Below, piece by piece: positions 24,424-32,391 of a stretch of DNA of 32,450 nucleotides; position 1 is the stretch's first letter, and each line of letters starts with the position of its first letter. Origin of the DNA: an uncultured Monoglobus sp. (lineage in GTDB: Bacteria > Bacillota > Clostridia > Monoglobales > Monoglobaceae); assembly GCA_947625055.1 (NCBI GenBank), contig CANQMT010000029.1:1-32450 (forward strand), in the 5' to 3' direction. The notes below the pieces were generated by a model, which saw nothing but the letters and a program-made list of their open reading frames with translations, did not search any database and was not told where the DNA came from. Both the position numbers and the translations under genes were made by a program.

Positions 24424-26034
24424 ATGGCGGCAAAATATCAAGCGCTTTACAGAAAGTGGCGCCCCATGACCTTTGATGATGTGGTAGGGCAGGAGCATAT
24501 AACGACCACCCTTAAAAATGAGCTCGCGTCCGGAAAAGTCGGCCACGCCTATCTTTTCTGCGGAACGCGCGGCACCGGAAAAACCTCGACCGCCAAGATA
24601 TTCTCACGGGCAGTCAACTGTGAAAACCCCGTAAACGGCGAGCCCTGCAACGAATGCGGGACATGCCGCTCTATTCTGGACGGCAGGATCATGGACGTGT
24701 ATGAAATGGACGCGGCCAGCAACAACGGCGTTGAGGCGATTCGCAATCTGCGCGAGGAGGTAATATATACCCCCGCGGGCTGCAAATACAAGGTGTATAT
24801 CATCGACGAGGTGCATATGCTCACTATACAAGCGTTCAACGCGCTTCTCAAGACGCTTGAGGAACCGCCCGAGCACGCTTTGTTTATCCTCGCCACAACC
24901 GAGCCTCAGAAAATACCGCAGACCATTCTGTCGCGCTGCCGCAGATATGATTTCAGGCGGATAAGCAATGACGCGATCGCGGCGAGGCTTAAAAAGATAG
25001 CCGCCGCGGAGAATATAAACGCCACCGAGGACGCCTTAGAGCTTATCGCGGAGCTTGGCGACGGCTCAATGCGCGACGCGCTGAGCATTCTTGACCGCTG
25101 CTCGTCCTTTGGCGGCGAGCTGAGGCGCGCTAACGTTTCCGAGATCGTCGGTATCGTTGACGAGTCCGTTCTGTTTTCGATCGCGGGCTTCGCGGCGGAG
25201 GGAAAAACGACAGAGGCAATATCGGAGCTTGACGGCTTTTTAAACGCCGGAAAGGATCCGCTCACATTTTTTGAGGATTTTATCGATCATCTGCGCGCGC
25301 TGCTGCTTTGCAAGGAGTGTGCCGACCCGGGCCGGGTTATCGAAAAGTCGCCCGAGATGATCGAGCGTTATCAGAAGCAGGCGGAGCTTTTCACGCCGGA
25401 GCGGCTGATTTACGGAATAACGGTAATGGGCGAGTACCACGGACGGGCGAAGTCAATGTCCGCGCCGAGGACAGCCGCGGAGATCGCGCTGATCAAGCTT
25501 ATCAAACCCGAATACAGCAGCGAGTTTGAGGCGCTTTCGGCGAGGATCGACAAGCTTGAAAACATAATCAGGACCGGCGGGGCCGCCGCGCGCCCGTTAT
25601 CAAACTCAGACGCTCAAGGCGCGCCGGCAGCGGCCGAAAAAACCGAGTCTGACAATAAGCCGGAGGCTTATGACAAACCCGATACCGCCAAAAAACCGCG
25701 AACCGCGGGAAGCGGCTGGAACCTCTGGCCCGAGGTCATGGACGCGGTTAAAAAGAGCAGCAAAAAGCTGTTTATGTGTCTTCACAAGTCGGAGGCTGTC
25801 AAAGACGGGAACGTTGTCACAGTCAGGGTCGCGACCGAATTCGCGTACAAGACGATCGCCACGGTCAACGGGCTTAAATACCTCTCTGATCTGTTTTCAA
25901 ACATTTCGGGCGAGGCTCTGACCGCGAAGGTCGTTTTCGGCAAGGAGGGCGGGGATAAGCCCGCTGCTTCAATAATGGATATAGTTAATAAAAAGGAAAT
26001 TTACGGAGATATAATAAAAGTAAAAGGAGAGTAA
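24424..26034 (+). CDS. dnaX: DNA polymerase III subunit gamma/tau
   Basis: A 536-residue clamp-loader ATPase. Walker A GTRGTGKT (47-54), a zinc module (C66, C75, C78, C81), Walker B VYIIDE (124-129), the sensor-like LATTEPQKIP and the SRC motif (170-172) are all in place. Domain III follows, then a low-complexity Ala/Lys/Pro/Asp hinge (about 390-430) and a C-terminal tau region. It opens AAKYQALYRKWRP, the usual N-terminus, with GAGGTGA upstream. I looked for an in-frame A AAA AAG-type slippery site for gamma production; the A-runs near 25748 and 25760 do not fit it well. Next gene ybaB begins 3 bp after the stop, as in other Bacillota. Confidence 0.96.
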   Translation: MAAKYQALYRKWRPMTFDDVVGQEHITTTLKNELASGKVGHAYLFCGTRGTGKTSTAKIFSRAVNCENPVNGEPCNECGTCRSILDGRIMDVYEMDAASNNGVEAIRNLREEVIYTPAGCKYKVYIIDEVHMLTIQAFNALLKTLEEPPEHALFILATTEPQKIPQTILSRCRRYDFRRISNDAIAARLKKIAAAENINATEDALELIAELGDGSMRDALSILDRCSSFGGELRRANVSEIVGIVDESVLFSIAGFAAEGKTTEAISELDGFLNAGKDPLTFFEDFIDHLRALLLCKECADPGRVIEKSPEMIERYQKQAELFTPERLIYGITVMGEYHGRAKSMSAPRTAAEIALIKLIKPEYSSEFEALSARIDKLENIIRTGGAAARPLSNSDAQGAPAAAEKTESDNKPEAYDKPDTAKKPRTAGSGWNLWPEVMDAVKKSSKKLFMCLHKSEAVKDGNVVTVRVATEFAYKTIATVNGLKYLSDLFSNISGEALTAKVVFGKEGGDKPAASIMDIVNKKEIYGDIIKVKGE

Positions 26035-26037
26035 AAT

Positions 26038-26382
26038 ATGGCTAAAGGATTCCCCGGAAGAATGGGCGGCATGGGAAACATGAACCAGATGATAAAGCAG
26101 GCCCAGAAAATGCAGGAGCAGATGCTCAAGATGCAGGAAGAAATGGAGACAAAGACTTTTACCGCTGACGCGGGCGGCGGCGCTGTTTCCGCCACGGTAA
26201 ACGGAAAGAAAGAGCTTCTTGACATAGTTCTCAAAGAAGAGGTCGTTGACCCGGACGATATCGAGATGCTTCAGGATCTGATCTTGGCCGCGGTAAACGA
26301 GGCCATGAGAAAGGCCGAAAAGGACAGCGAGGCGCAAATGGGCAGCCTCACCGGAGGCATGAATATACCCGGTCTGTTTTAG
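26038..26382 (+). CDS. ybaB: YbaB/EbfC nucleoid-associated protein
   Basis: A 114-residue member of the YbaB/EbfC family, small dimeric DNA-binding proteins whose gene is nearly always next to dnaX (and often recR). An N-terminal Gly/Met-rich stretch is followed by a long helix (about 14-37; [19 protein letters not shown]), a beta meander ([16 protein letters not shown]) and a C-terminal helix ([18 protein letters not shown]). The ribosome binding site AAAGGAGA is inside the dnaX end, so the two are coupled. recR, often the next gene, is absent here; an aminoacyl-tRNA synthetase follows. Confidence 0.93.
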   Translation: MAKGFPGRMGGMGNMNQMIKQAQKMQEQMLKMQEEMETKTFTADAGGGAVSATVNGKKELLDIVLKEEVVDPDDIEMLQDLILAAVNEAMRKAEKDSEAQMGSLTGGMNIPGLF

Positions 26383-26448
26383 TGCGCGCTTTAAAGACGC
26401 TTAAACCGGTGGATAAAATAAACAAAATGATAGCGGAAAGGTAGTTAT

Positions 26449-27807
26449 TTGATTATGGAAATTCTGGATTTAACCCGTTACACGGGCAAGTATGATGTAG
26501 AGGGAGTTATCGAGAACTTTGAAAAAGGCGGGATAAAAAGCGGCGACACCGTTGAGATCGAGGGTATGATCCACAGAATACGCTCAATGAAATCATTCGC
26601 GTTTTTTGTGATCAGAACAGCCAGGTGCCTTGTTCAGTGCGTATATGAGCCCGGCGAAGGCGGAACTTCCGTGAACAACTTCCACGAGGAGGACAGCGTT
26701 AGACTGCGCGGAAAATTGGTTGAGGATCAGCGCAGCGCGCTCGGATTTGAGATCCATATCGAGGAGATCAAAAAGCTTTCGGGCGCTGCCGCGCCTCTGC
26801 CCGTTGTTATCAACAAGGGCAAACTGAACTGCAATGTTGATATTAAGCTCGACTACAGACCGGCGTCTCTCAGGAACCCCCGCGAGCGCGCCGCGATCAA
26901 GATCGTGGACGGAATTATCAACTCATTCAGGACTTTCCTGCACGGCGAGGGCTTCACAGAGTTTGTGCCGCCTAAAATCGTTTCCGCGGGAGCCGAGGGC
27001 GGTGCGGATATGTTCGAGGTCGATTATTTCGGCGACAAGGCGCTGCTCAATCAGAGCCCGCAGATGTATAAGCAGATCATGGTCGGCGTGTTCAAAAAAG
27101 TGTTCACGGTGGCTCCGGTGTTCAGAGCCGAGAAGCACAGCACCACGCGCCATATCAACGAGTTTGAGGGCCTTGATCTTGAAATGGGCTTTATTGACTC
27201 GTTTGAGGATATTATGGCCGTTGAGGCGCGGTTCATGAAATACATGTATAAGTATTTGAGAGAGGAATACGCGCCCGAGCTCAATATTCTGGGCGTTGAG
27301 CTGCCCGACATAAGCGAGGTGCAGATCCCCGTGTTTAAGTTTATGGAGATCAAAGAGATAATAGCGAAGGAATATAACCGCGAGTTCAGGAACCCCAACG
27401 ATCTTGACCCCGAGGAGGAGCGGCTCATCGGCGAGTACTGCATGAAAGAATACGGCTCGCCTCTGGTGTTTGTGACGCACTATCCCTCAAAAAAGCGTCC
27501 GTTCTACGCTATGGACGATCCGGAGAACCCGAAGTACACGCTGAGCTTTGACTTGCTGCTGAACGGAGCCGAGGTTACGACCGGCGGCCAGAGGATACAC
27601 GATTATCAGATGCAGCTTGACAAGATAAACGCACGCGGAATGGACGCCGAGGAATTCAGCGATTTCCTGATGATGCACAAGTACGGCATGCCGCCGCACG
27701 GCGGACTCGGCATCGGCCTTGAGCGCCTCGCGATGAAGCTTTTGGGCTGCGACAACATAAGAACTGTGACGGCCTTCCCGAGAGATATTGGCAGAATAAG
27801 ACCGTAA
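26449..27807 (+). CDS. aspS: Archaeal-type aspartyl-tRNA synthetase, possibly non-discriminating
   Basis: A class II synthetase of 450-452 residues that charges aspartate to tRNA. An N-terminal OB-fold anticodon-binding domain (about 30-110; VEIEGMIHRIRSMKSFAFF) is followed by the catalytic core with motif 2 VFRAEKHSTTRHINEF (about 223-238), GGQRIHDYQMQ and motif 3 GLGIGLERLAM (about 418-428), ending PRDIGRIRP. The RAEKHSTTRH form and short length without the bacterial GAD insertion mark the archaeal/eukaryal AspRS type rather than AsnRS (usually RAENS). In Clostridia this form commonly makes Asp-tRNA(Asn) for GatCAB amidation; whether it is non-discriminating cannot be seen. Start is TTG at 26449, 7 nt after GGAAAGG, or ATG at 26455. 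A terminator follows at 27812. Confidence 0.85.
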   Translation: MIMEILDLTRYTGKYDVEGVIENFEKGGIKSGDTVEIEGMIHRIRSMKSFAFFVIRTARCLVQCVYEPGEGGTSVNNFHEEDSVRLRGKLVEDQRSALGFEIHIEEIKKLSGAAAPLPVVINKGKLNCNVDIKLDYRPASLRNPRERAAIKIVDGIINSFRTFLHGEGFTEFVPPKIVSAGAEGGADMFEVDYFGDKALLNQSPQMYKQIMVGVFKKVFTVAPVFRAEKHSTTRHINEFEGLDLEMGFIDSFEDIMAVEARFMKYMYKYLREEYAPELNILGVELPDISEVQIPVFKFMEIKEIIAKEYNREFRNPNDLDPEEERLIGEYCMKEYGSPLVFVTHYPSKKRPFYAMDDPENPKYTLSFDLLLNGAEVTTGGQRIHDYQMQLDKINARGMDAEEFSDFLMMHKYGMPPHGGLGIGLERLAMKLLGCDNIRTVTAFPRDIGRIRP

Positions 27808-27811
27808 AATC

Positions 27812-27839
27812 AAGCCCCGCGGATTTCCGCGGGGCTTTT
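27812..27839 (+). terminator. Terminator of aspS
   Basis: A GC-rich hairpin AAGCCCCGCGGA-TTT-CCGCGGGGC followed by TTTT, 4 bp after the aspS stop codon. A near-identical copy is at 28114-28142, pointing the same way. Confidence 0.92.
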
Positions 27840-27877
27840 GTCTGTCGAAAAAGTTTTTATAATAAGCTGTAATAAAG

Positions 27878-27967
27878 CTGCGAGCTAAAAATAGCTCTGA
27901 TTTGATCGCCGGATCCGGTTCCGTCATGCCCCCGCCCGGACGGCAAAGAAACTATTTTTAGCTCGCA
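27878..27967 (+). repeat. 90-bp dispersed imperfect palindrome, copy 2
   Basis: Same element as at 6148-6237 but in the opposite orientation, with inverted ends TGCGAGCTAAAAATAG and CTATTTTTAGCTCGCA and the same interior landmarks (GATCGCCGG, CCGGTTCCGTCATGCC, CGGACGGCAAAGAAACT). The AATAAAGCTGCGAGCT lead-in is also shared. Both copies are flanked by two copies of the local gene's terminator. Confidence 0.85.
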
Positions 27968-27992
27968 CAAACCGCATATTTTCAGGGGGGTG

Positions 27993-28113
27993 TTAGGGGA
28001 CTTCGTCCCCTAATTCGTTTCACCCTTCGGGTGAAACGAATCCGCCCGGGTGTGGCGGGCGGAATTGGGCATGGGCTATTAATTTTTGAAAAACAGAGTT
28101 TTTCTACACGTAG
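27993..28113. repeat. Chain of contiguous hairpins
   Basis: This gene-free stretch is almost all inverted repeats: 27993-28013 (9-bp stem TTAGGGGAC, loop TTC), 28013-28041 (13-bp stem ATTCGTTTCACCC, loop TTC), 28041-28063 (8-bp stem TCCGCCCG), then after a 24-bp spacer 28088-28104 (GAAAAAC/GTTTTTC) and 28104-28113 (CTAC/GTAG). Successive stems share their boundary base. No reading frame is evident. Confidence 0.8.
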
Positions 28114-28142
28114 AAGCCCCGCGGATTTTCCGCGGGGCTTTT
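28114..28142 (+). terminator. Second copy of the aspS terminator
   Basis: AAGCCCCGCGGA-TTT-TCCGCGGGGCTTTT repeats the hairpin at 27812 with one extra T in the loop. Its T-run points to the plus strand although the adjacent gene (28154) is on the minus strand and would read through it from the right; on the minus strand the hairpin lacks a proper T-run. Confidence 0.75.
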
Positions 28143-28153
28143 GATATGTCGCT

Positions 28154-29131
28154 TTATTCTGTCGCGCCGTCCTCAATGTTTTCGGTGAGGCGGCTTCTTC
28201 TCGGCGTCGGAGCGGGCTCGTCGGAAGATGCCTCGGGAGCGGCTGTCTGCGCTGTCGTCACCGGCAGCATTCCGGTTGAGCCGCGGCGCAGCACCATTGA
28301 ATAGTTATTGTTATTGTCCTTGTCAACCATTCCGGTGATCTTTACTTTTATGCCCACCGGATTGTTGTTGGGCGCGCCGAGCTGCTGGGTCCAGAAATTT
28401 TCAATGTCAGGTATGCTTTTAAGCTCGATCATCTTATAGGACTCGTTCTCGTCCTGAAGATAATATTTTGAGTCAATTTTCGTAATCGTTCCGACCGTCG
28501 AGATCAGGGTCGACTGGCTGATATCAACGCTGTCGTAAAGCTCGGCGATCGTTACTTTGTTCTCGTTCGAGCCGTCATAGGCGTCAACGATATAAACGTT
28601 CATGGGCCTGTCAACACGGCTCTCGTCGCTGTCGGCGAACACGGCGTTGATCTCGGCTCCGAAGGCCTCGGTCACGGCGCGGATAGGAACAAATGTTCTG
28701 TAATCTCTTGTCTCGTCGCCCTGGAACGCGGGCGCGTCAAGCTCGACCGTGTCTGTCTGCTTCTGGTCCTGCTGGCCCTCTTCCTCGTCATAAGCGATTT
28801 TATACACATACATGGTGGGAAGGCCGATGTCAAGCCTGAGCGTGGTGTCGTATCTCACGATCTGTATTCTCTTGGCGGGCTTTCCGTCGACCTGATCGAT
28901 CCAGTAAACAGTAGCGCCGAGCGCCTCGGAAACGGCGCGCAGCGGAACCATTGTTCTGCCGTTGTCGCCCTCGCCCATGATAAACGGACGTTCGGCCTCG
29001 CTGAAGCGGAGCGGAGTTCCGTTAACGTAAATATTCTGTATCGGCGACGCCGCTTCGGCGGTCATAGTCAGCCCGCAAAATAACCCTAAAATTATTGTTA
29101 TGCTTAAAACAGTACTGATCAGTCTTTTCAT
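28154..29131 (-). CDS. Secreted stalk-domain envelope protein
   Basis: A 325-residue exported protein. A signal peptide (1-27, ending AEA) is followed by a copper amine oxidase N-terminal-like stalk domain in two parts, TMVPLRAVSEALGATVYW (about 60-77) and RTFVPIRAVTEAFGAEI (about 150), separated by an acidic Gln/Asp/Glu-rich insertion. A beta-rich C-terminal region (about 205-290, LISTVGTITKIDSKYYLQD, GIKVKITGMVDKDNN) looks like an OB-type fold, and the last 35 residues are Pro/Thr/Arg-rich and probably disordered. It shares the stalk domain with the gene at 21424 but not its duplicated module. It has its own promoter (29176-29204). Function unknown; wall-associated by inference. Confidence 0.75.
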   Translation of the reverse strand: MKRLISTVLSITIILGLFCGLTMTAEAASPIQNIYVNGTPLRFSEAERPFIMGEGDNGRTMVPLRAVSEALGATVYWIDQVDGKPAKRIQIVRYDTTLRLDIGLPTMYVYKIAYDEEEGQQDQKQTDTVELDAPAFQGDETRDYRTFVPIRAVTEAFGAEINAVFADSDESRVDRPMNVYIVDAYDGSNENKVTIAELYDSVDISQSTLISTVGTITKIDSKYYLQDENESYKMIELKSIPDIENFWTQQLGAPNNNPVGIKVKITGMVDKDNNNNYSMVLRRGSTGMLPVTTAQTAAPEASSDEPAPTPRRSRLTENIEDGATE

Positions 29132-29175
29132 ATTAATCTTCCTAACTTCCTAACTTTAATAAATTTATATAAAAT

Positions 29176-29204
29176 ATTATACTATAATATTTTTAAACAT
29201 GCAA
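29176..29204 (-). promoter_or_regulatory. Promoter of the stalk-domain gene
   Basis: On the minus strand, TTGCAT (29204-29199), a 17-bp spacer and TATAAT (29181-29176), about 45 nt before the start codon. Confidence 0.7.
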
Positions 29205-29258
29205 CACTTATTTTGATTATAAGACGAATTAAATCGCTTAAAAGTTCCCGCAAAAAAC

Positions 29259-29294
29259 AAAGATGTCAAATTATTGGTATAACCTGACATCTTT
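29259..29294 (-). terminator. Terminator of the XRE-acyl-CoA synthetase gene
   Basis: On the minus strand a 10-bp stem (AAAGATGTCA/TGACATCTTT) with a 16-nt loop is followed by GTTTTTTG, 17 bp after the stop codon. Confidence 0.8.
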
Positions 29295-29311
29295 ACATGT
29301 TTTTCGTCTTT

Positions 29312-31627
29312 TTACGCTTTGTCGTTTTCTCTGATCTCGACGCGTCTTATCTTACCGCTTATGGTCTTGGGAAGCTCGTCAACGAACTCCACGATTCTCG
29401 GGTATTTATAGGGCGCGGTGTGCTTTTTCACATAGTTTTGGATCTCTTTCTTGAGCTCGTCGCTGCCCTGTTTGCCCTTGACGAGAACGATCGTGGCCTT
29501 TACTACCTGACCGCGGATCGGGTCGGGAGCGGCTGTTATCGCGCACTCCAGAACGTAGGGGAGCTCCATGATAACGCTCTCGATCTCAAAGGGGCCGATG
29601 CGGTAGCCCGAGGACTTGATAACGTCGTCGGTCCTGCCGACATACCAGAAATAGCCGTCCTCGTCTCTCCATGCGGTGTCGCCAGTGTGGTAATAGCCGT
29701 CATGCCATGCCTCGCGCGTAAGCTCGTCGTTGTTGTAATAGCAGGTAAACAGTCCGCAGGGCGCTCCATCCTTCGTGTTTATGCAGATCTCGCCGACCTC
29801 GCCGACGCCCGCGGGCTTACCGTCGGGCAGAAGGATCTCAACCTTATAAAGCGGGCTGGGTTTGCCCATTGAGCCGGGCTTGGGCTCCATGCCGACGAAG
29901 TTCCCCAGAACAAGCGTCGTCTCTGTCTGGCCGAAGCCCTCCATTATTCTGAGACCCGTGTGCTTGAAGAACTGGTTGTAAACCTCGGGGTTAAGCGCCT
30001 CGCCTGCCGTGGTCGCGTACTCGATCGACGACAGGTCATACTTGCCCAGATCCTCTTTGATGAAAAATCTGAACATTGTGGGCGGTGCGCAGAACGTTGT
30101 GATCTTATATTTCGCGAACAGAGGAAGAATATCCTCGGCGTGGAACTTATCAAAGTCGTATGTAAACGTCGCGCCCTCGCTCATCCACTGGCCATAGAGC
30201 TTGCCCCAGAGAGCTTTGCCCCAGCCGGTGTCGGAGATCGTGAAATGCAGTCCGTTGCGGTTCGGGTTAACGTTGTGCCAGCACTTGGCGGTCAGGAAAT
30301 GGCCCAGGGGATATTTGTGGCTCTGCGCCGCGATCTTGGGATATCCGGTCGTGCCGGAGGTGAAGTACATCAGCATTATCTCGCTGCCGCAGGCCGTCTC
30401 GTCGGGGTTGGTCGGACGCTCGAACACGTCGCTGAATTCCTTTATTCCCTCGTCGAAGTTCAGCCAGCCTTCGCGGTTCCCGTTAACGATGATCTTGAGA
30501 ATATCAAAGTCGCAGTTGTTTGCGCCGAGCTCCGCCTGATGCGCGGTGTCGCCGTCGGCGGTGCAGACGATCGCCGAGACGCCCGCTGCCTTAAATCTGT
30601 AGTCAAAGTCATGCTCGACCAGAAGGTTGGTGGCGGGGATAACGATCGCGCCTATTCTGTGAAGGGCCAGTATCGCGATCCAGAACTGATAGTGACGCTT
30701 GAGCACGAGCATTACCCTGTCGCCCTTCTTGATGCCCAGGGACTTAAAGTAGTGCGCGGCCTGAGCCGAAAGCTTGCTCATGTCAGAGAAGGTGAAAAGG
30801 CGCTCCTCTTTGTCCTTGGAAAGCCACAGCATGGCGGGCTTGTCGGGGTCGCGCTGCGCCATTTTGTCAACTATGTCAAATGTGAAGTTGAACTTTTCCT
30901 CGTCAATGAACTTGATCGAGTTTATAACGCCGTTCTCGTCAAAGCCCATTTTAACGTAATCGTCATATATCCTGTGTCCGGTCTCCTCTCTCTTGGGAAG
31001 AGGCTTAACGGCGGGCATGTCAACGTCCTCGATATAGTTCGTCTCTCTGCCGCCCGTGAATACCATGGCGTAGAATTTGCAGGGTTCGCCGCCCACCGCG
31101 ATCATGCCGTGGGGCGTTTTGCTGTCATAGTAAATGCTGTCGCCGGCGTTTAAGGTCTCAATGTTCTTGCCTATCTGGATCTTGAGGGTTCCGCTGACAA
31201 CTATGTCAAGCTCCTGTCCCTCGTGCTTGGCAAGCTTGATCTCCTTGTGCTGCTCGGCCTCGGAAAAAGGTGCGGTAACAAGGAAGGGCTCCGCTATTCT
31301 GTTTTTGAAATAAGGGGCGAGGTTGTTGTACTCAAACTCCTTGCGGCGAACGATCTTCATGCCTTCGCCGGCGCGGGTCAGCTCATAGCCCGAAAGCGTG
31401 GCGCTTTGGCCCTCGAGCAGATCGGTAACGTCAACGCCGAACACTCTCGCGCACAGGCAGATGAACGAAAAGCTGAAATCGCTTTCGCCCTTTTCGATCA
31501 TGCGGTACTTCTCAAGGCTGACCGAGGTCTTTTCGGCCGCGGTCTCCTCGCTCATGCCGATGATCTCGCGAAGCGTCTTAATTCGCTCCGCGACGTCTTT
31601 GATTCTTGCGTCCAAATTGTTGTCCAT
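29312..31627 (-). CDS. XRE regulator-cupin-acyl-CoA synthetase fusion
   Basis: A 771-residue three-part protein: an XRE-type helix-turn-helix (about 8-70), a cupin domain (about 115-192; AKHEGQELDIVVSG, LNAGDSIYYDSKTPHGM) and a full AMP-forming acyl-CoA synthetase (about 240-771). The synthetase motifs are intact: YFTSGTTGYPK (421-431), TTAGEALNPE, GFGQTET, YHTGD (646-650), GRTDDVIKSSGYRIGPFE and the catalytic Lys in KTISGKI (K759). ISDTGWGKALWG resembles medium-chain acyl-CoA ligases. AAGGAG precedes the ATG at 31627; the earlier ATG at 31696 lies at the -10 region and is rejected. Comparable fusions occur in Clostridia to my knowledge. The natural reading is a regulator whose cupin senses an acid or its CoA ester, tied to the activating enzyme. 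Acid substrate unknown. Confidence 0.9.
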   Translation of the reverse strand: MDNNLDARIKDVAERIKTLREIIGMSEETAAEKTSVSLEKYRMIEKGESDFSFSFICLCARVFGVDVTDLLEGQSATLSGYELTRAGEGMKIVRRKEFEYNNLAPYFKNRIAEPFLVTAPFSEAEQHKEIKLAKHEGQELDIVVSGTLKIQIGKNIETLNAGDSIYYDSKTPHGMIAVGGEPCKFYAMVFTGGRETNYIEDVDMPAVKPLPKREETGHRIYDDYVKMGFDENGVINSIKFIDEEKFNFTFDIVDKMAQRDPDKPAMLWLSKDKEERLFTFSDMSKLSAQAAHYFKSLGIKKGDRVMLVLKRHYQFWIAILALHRIGAIVIPATNLLVEHDFDYRFKAAGVSAIVCTADGDTAHQAELGANNCDFDILKIIVNGNREGWLNFDEGIKEFSDVFERPTNPDETACGSEIMLMYFTSGTTGYPKIAAQSHKYPLGHFLTAKCWHNVNPNRNGLHFTISDTGWGKALWGKLYGQWMSEGATFTYDFDKFHAEDILPLFAKYKITTFCAPPTMFRFFIKEDLGKYDLSSIEYATTAGEALNPEVYNQFFKHTGLRIMEGFGQTETTLVLGNFVGMEPKPGSMGKPSPLYKVEILLPDGKPAGVGEVGEICINTKDGAPCGLFTCYYNNDELTREAWHDGYYHTGDTAWRDEDGYFWYVGRTDDVIKSSGYRIGPFEIESVIMELPYVLECAITAAPDPIRGQVVKATIVLVKGKQGSDELKKEIQNYVKKHTAPYKYPRIVEFVDELPKTISGKIRRVEIRENDKA

Positions 31628-31678
31628 TTCATTTCTCCTTATATTTTCGGTAATCATTTTTAAAATAACACAAGTTAA

Positions 31679-31707
31679 AGTATAACATCGCCGCAAATAT
31701 TTGTCAA
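31679..31707 (-). promoter_or_regulatory. Promoter of the XRE-acyl-CoA synthetase gene
   Basis: On the minus strand, TTGACA (31707-31702), a 17-bp spacer and TATACT (31684-31679), about 50 nt before the start codon. It is divergent from the tRNA-Pro promoter 35 bp away. Confidence 0.8.
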
Positions 31708-31741
31708 GAAATATTGTTTTAAAAATGTGTGAAAAAAATTC

Positions 31742-31770
31742 TTGACACGGAATTTTAATTGTGCTATACT
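31742..31770 (+). promoter_or_regulatory. Promoter of tRNA-Pro
   Basis: TTGACA, a 17-bp spacer and TATACT, with transcription starting about 10 nt before the mature tRNA. Confidence 0.85.
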
Positions 31771-31785
31771 AATATAGTTGCAAAT

Positions 31786-31862
31786 CGAGGTGTGGCTCAG
31801 TTTGGTAGAGTACTACGTTCGGGACGTAGGGGCCGCAGGTTCAAATCCTGTCACCTCGACCA
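31786..31862 (+). tRNA. tRNA-Pro (anticodon CGG)
   Basis: A 77-nt cloverleaf with acceptor stem CGAGGTG/CACCTCG, D arm GGCTCAGTTTGGTAGAGT, anticodon arm CTACG-TTCGGGA-CGTAG giving anticodon CGG (proline codon CCG), T arm with GGTTCAAATCC, and an encoded CCA end. Its own promoter and terminator flank it. A large serine recombinase fragment begins 44 bp past its 3' end. Confidence 0.95.
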
Positions 31863-31867
31863 TTACG

Positions 31868-31907
31868 AATGTTCTTACAGGACTTATGTCTGTGAGAACA
31901 TTTTTTT
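31868..31907 (+). terminator. Terminator of tRNA-Pro
   Basis: A 12-bp stem (ATGTTCTTACAG/CTGTGAGAACAT, one G-T pair) with a short loop followed by seven T. The T-run overlaps the stop codon of the convergent recombinase fragment. Confidence 0.85.
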
Positions 31908-32382
31908 ATCCTGTTTTTTTGTTGTTTTCCGAAAAGTATATGTCTACTCCTTTTCGGGTGTTCATTTTTATCTCGTTTTCGGGTATCGCTTTGAGTTTCG
32001 GTATCTCTATCGAGCCTATGCAGTTATAGTGTATTTTAAGACGCTGGACTTTCTTGCCGTCGATTATTTCCGCTTGATATACCTCGATTTTTTCTATCAG
32101 CTCATTTAACATTCTCGGTGTAACTTTTCTCGCCCGCGTATATTTCATCACGACCGACATAAACTCATCCGTGGAAATGTTTCGGCTTTCGCTTTTGGCT
32201 ATCTCGGAGTTGAGCGACTCTATCCGCTTTGTCAGTTCTTTCTGCTCGGCGTCGTATTTCACCGACAGCTTTCCGAACCTCTCATCCGTTATTCGGCCCA
32301 TTACGTTATCCTCATATATGCGCTCGAATAATATGTCAAGTTCTTTGTCACGGGCGAGCAGGGCTTTAAGCTCGCTTTTTTG
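31906..32382 (-). pseudogene. C-terminal remnant of a large serine recombinase
   Basis: The minus strand encodes about 158 residues matching the C-terminal coiled-coil and tail (DUF4368-type) of large serine recombinases from clostridial conjugative or mobilisable elements: KALLARDKELDILFERIYED, GRITDERFGKLSVKYDAEQKEL and the tail QRLKIHYNCIGSIEIP. The catalytic resolvase domain and zinc domain are missing. Upstream of about 32382 the frame stays open to the window edge but the translation stops resembling a recombinase and runs through a terminator-like hairpin (32392-32414), so the gene looks 5'-truncated rather than cut by the window. The only ATG, at 32301, has no good ribosome binding site. 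It lies tail-to-tail with tRNA-Pro, a typical scar of element integration or loss. Confidence 0.7.
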
Positions 32383-32391
32383 TATTAAGAA

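Noticed and set aside
25740..25775. Possible dnaX programmed frameshift in A-rich stretch
   Set aside because: The runs read T AAA AAG and C AAA AAG in the coding frame, not the A AAA AAG heptamer, and no clear downstream stimulatory hairpin was found.
27993..28140. CRISPR array as explanation of the repeats
   Set aside because: The repeats are inverted, of different sequence, and there are no regular spacers or cas genes.
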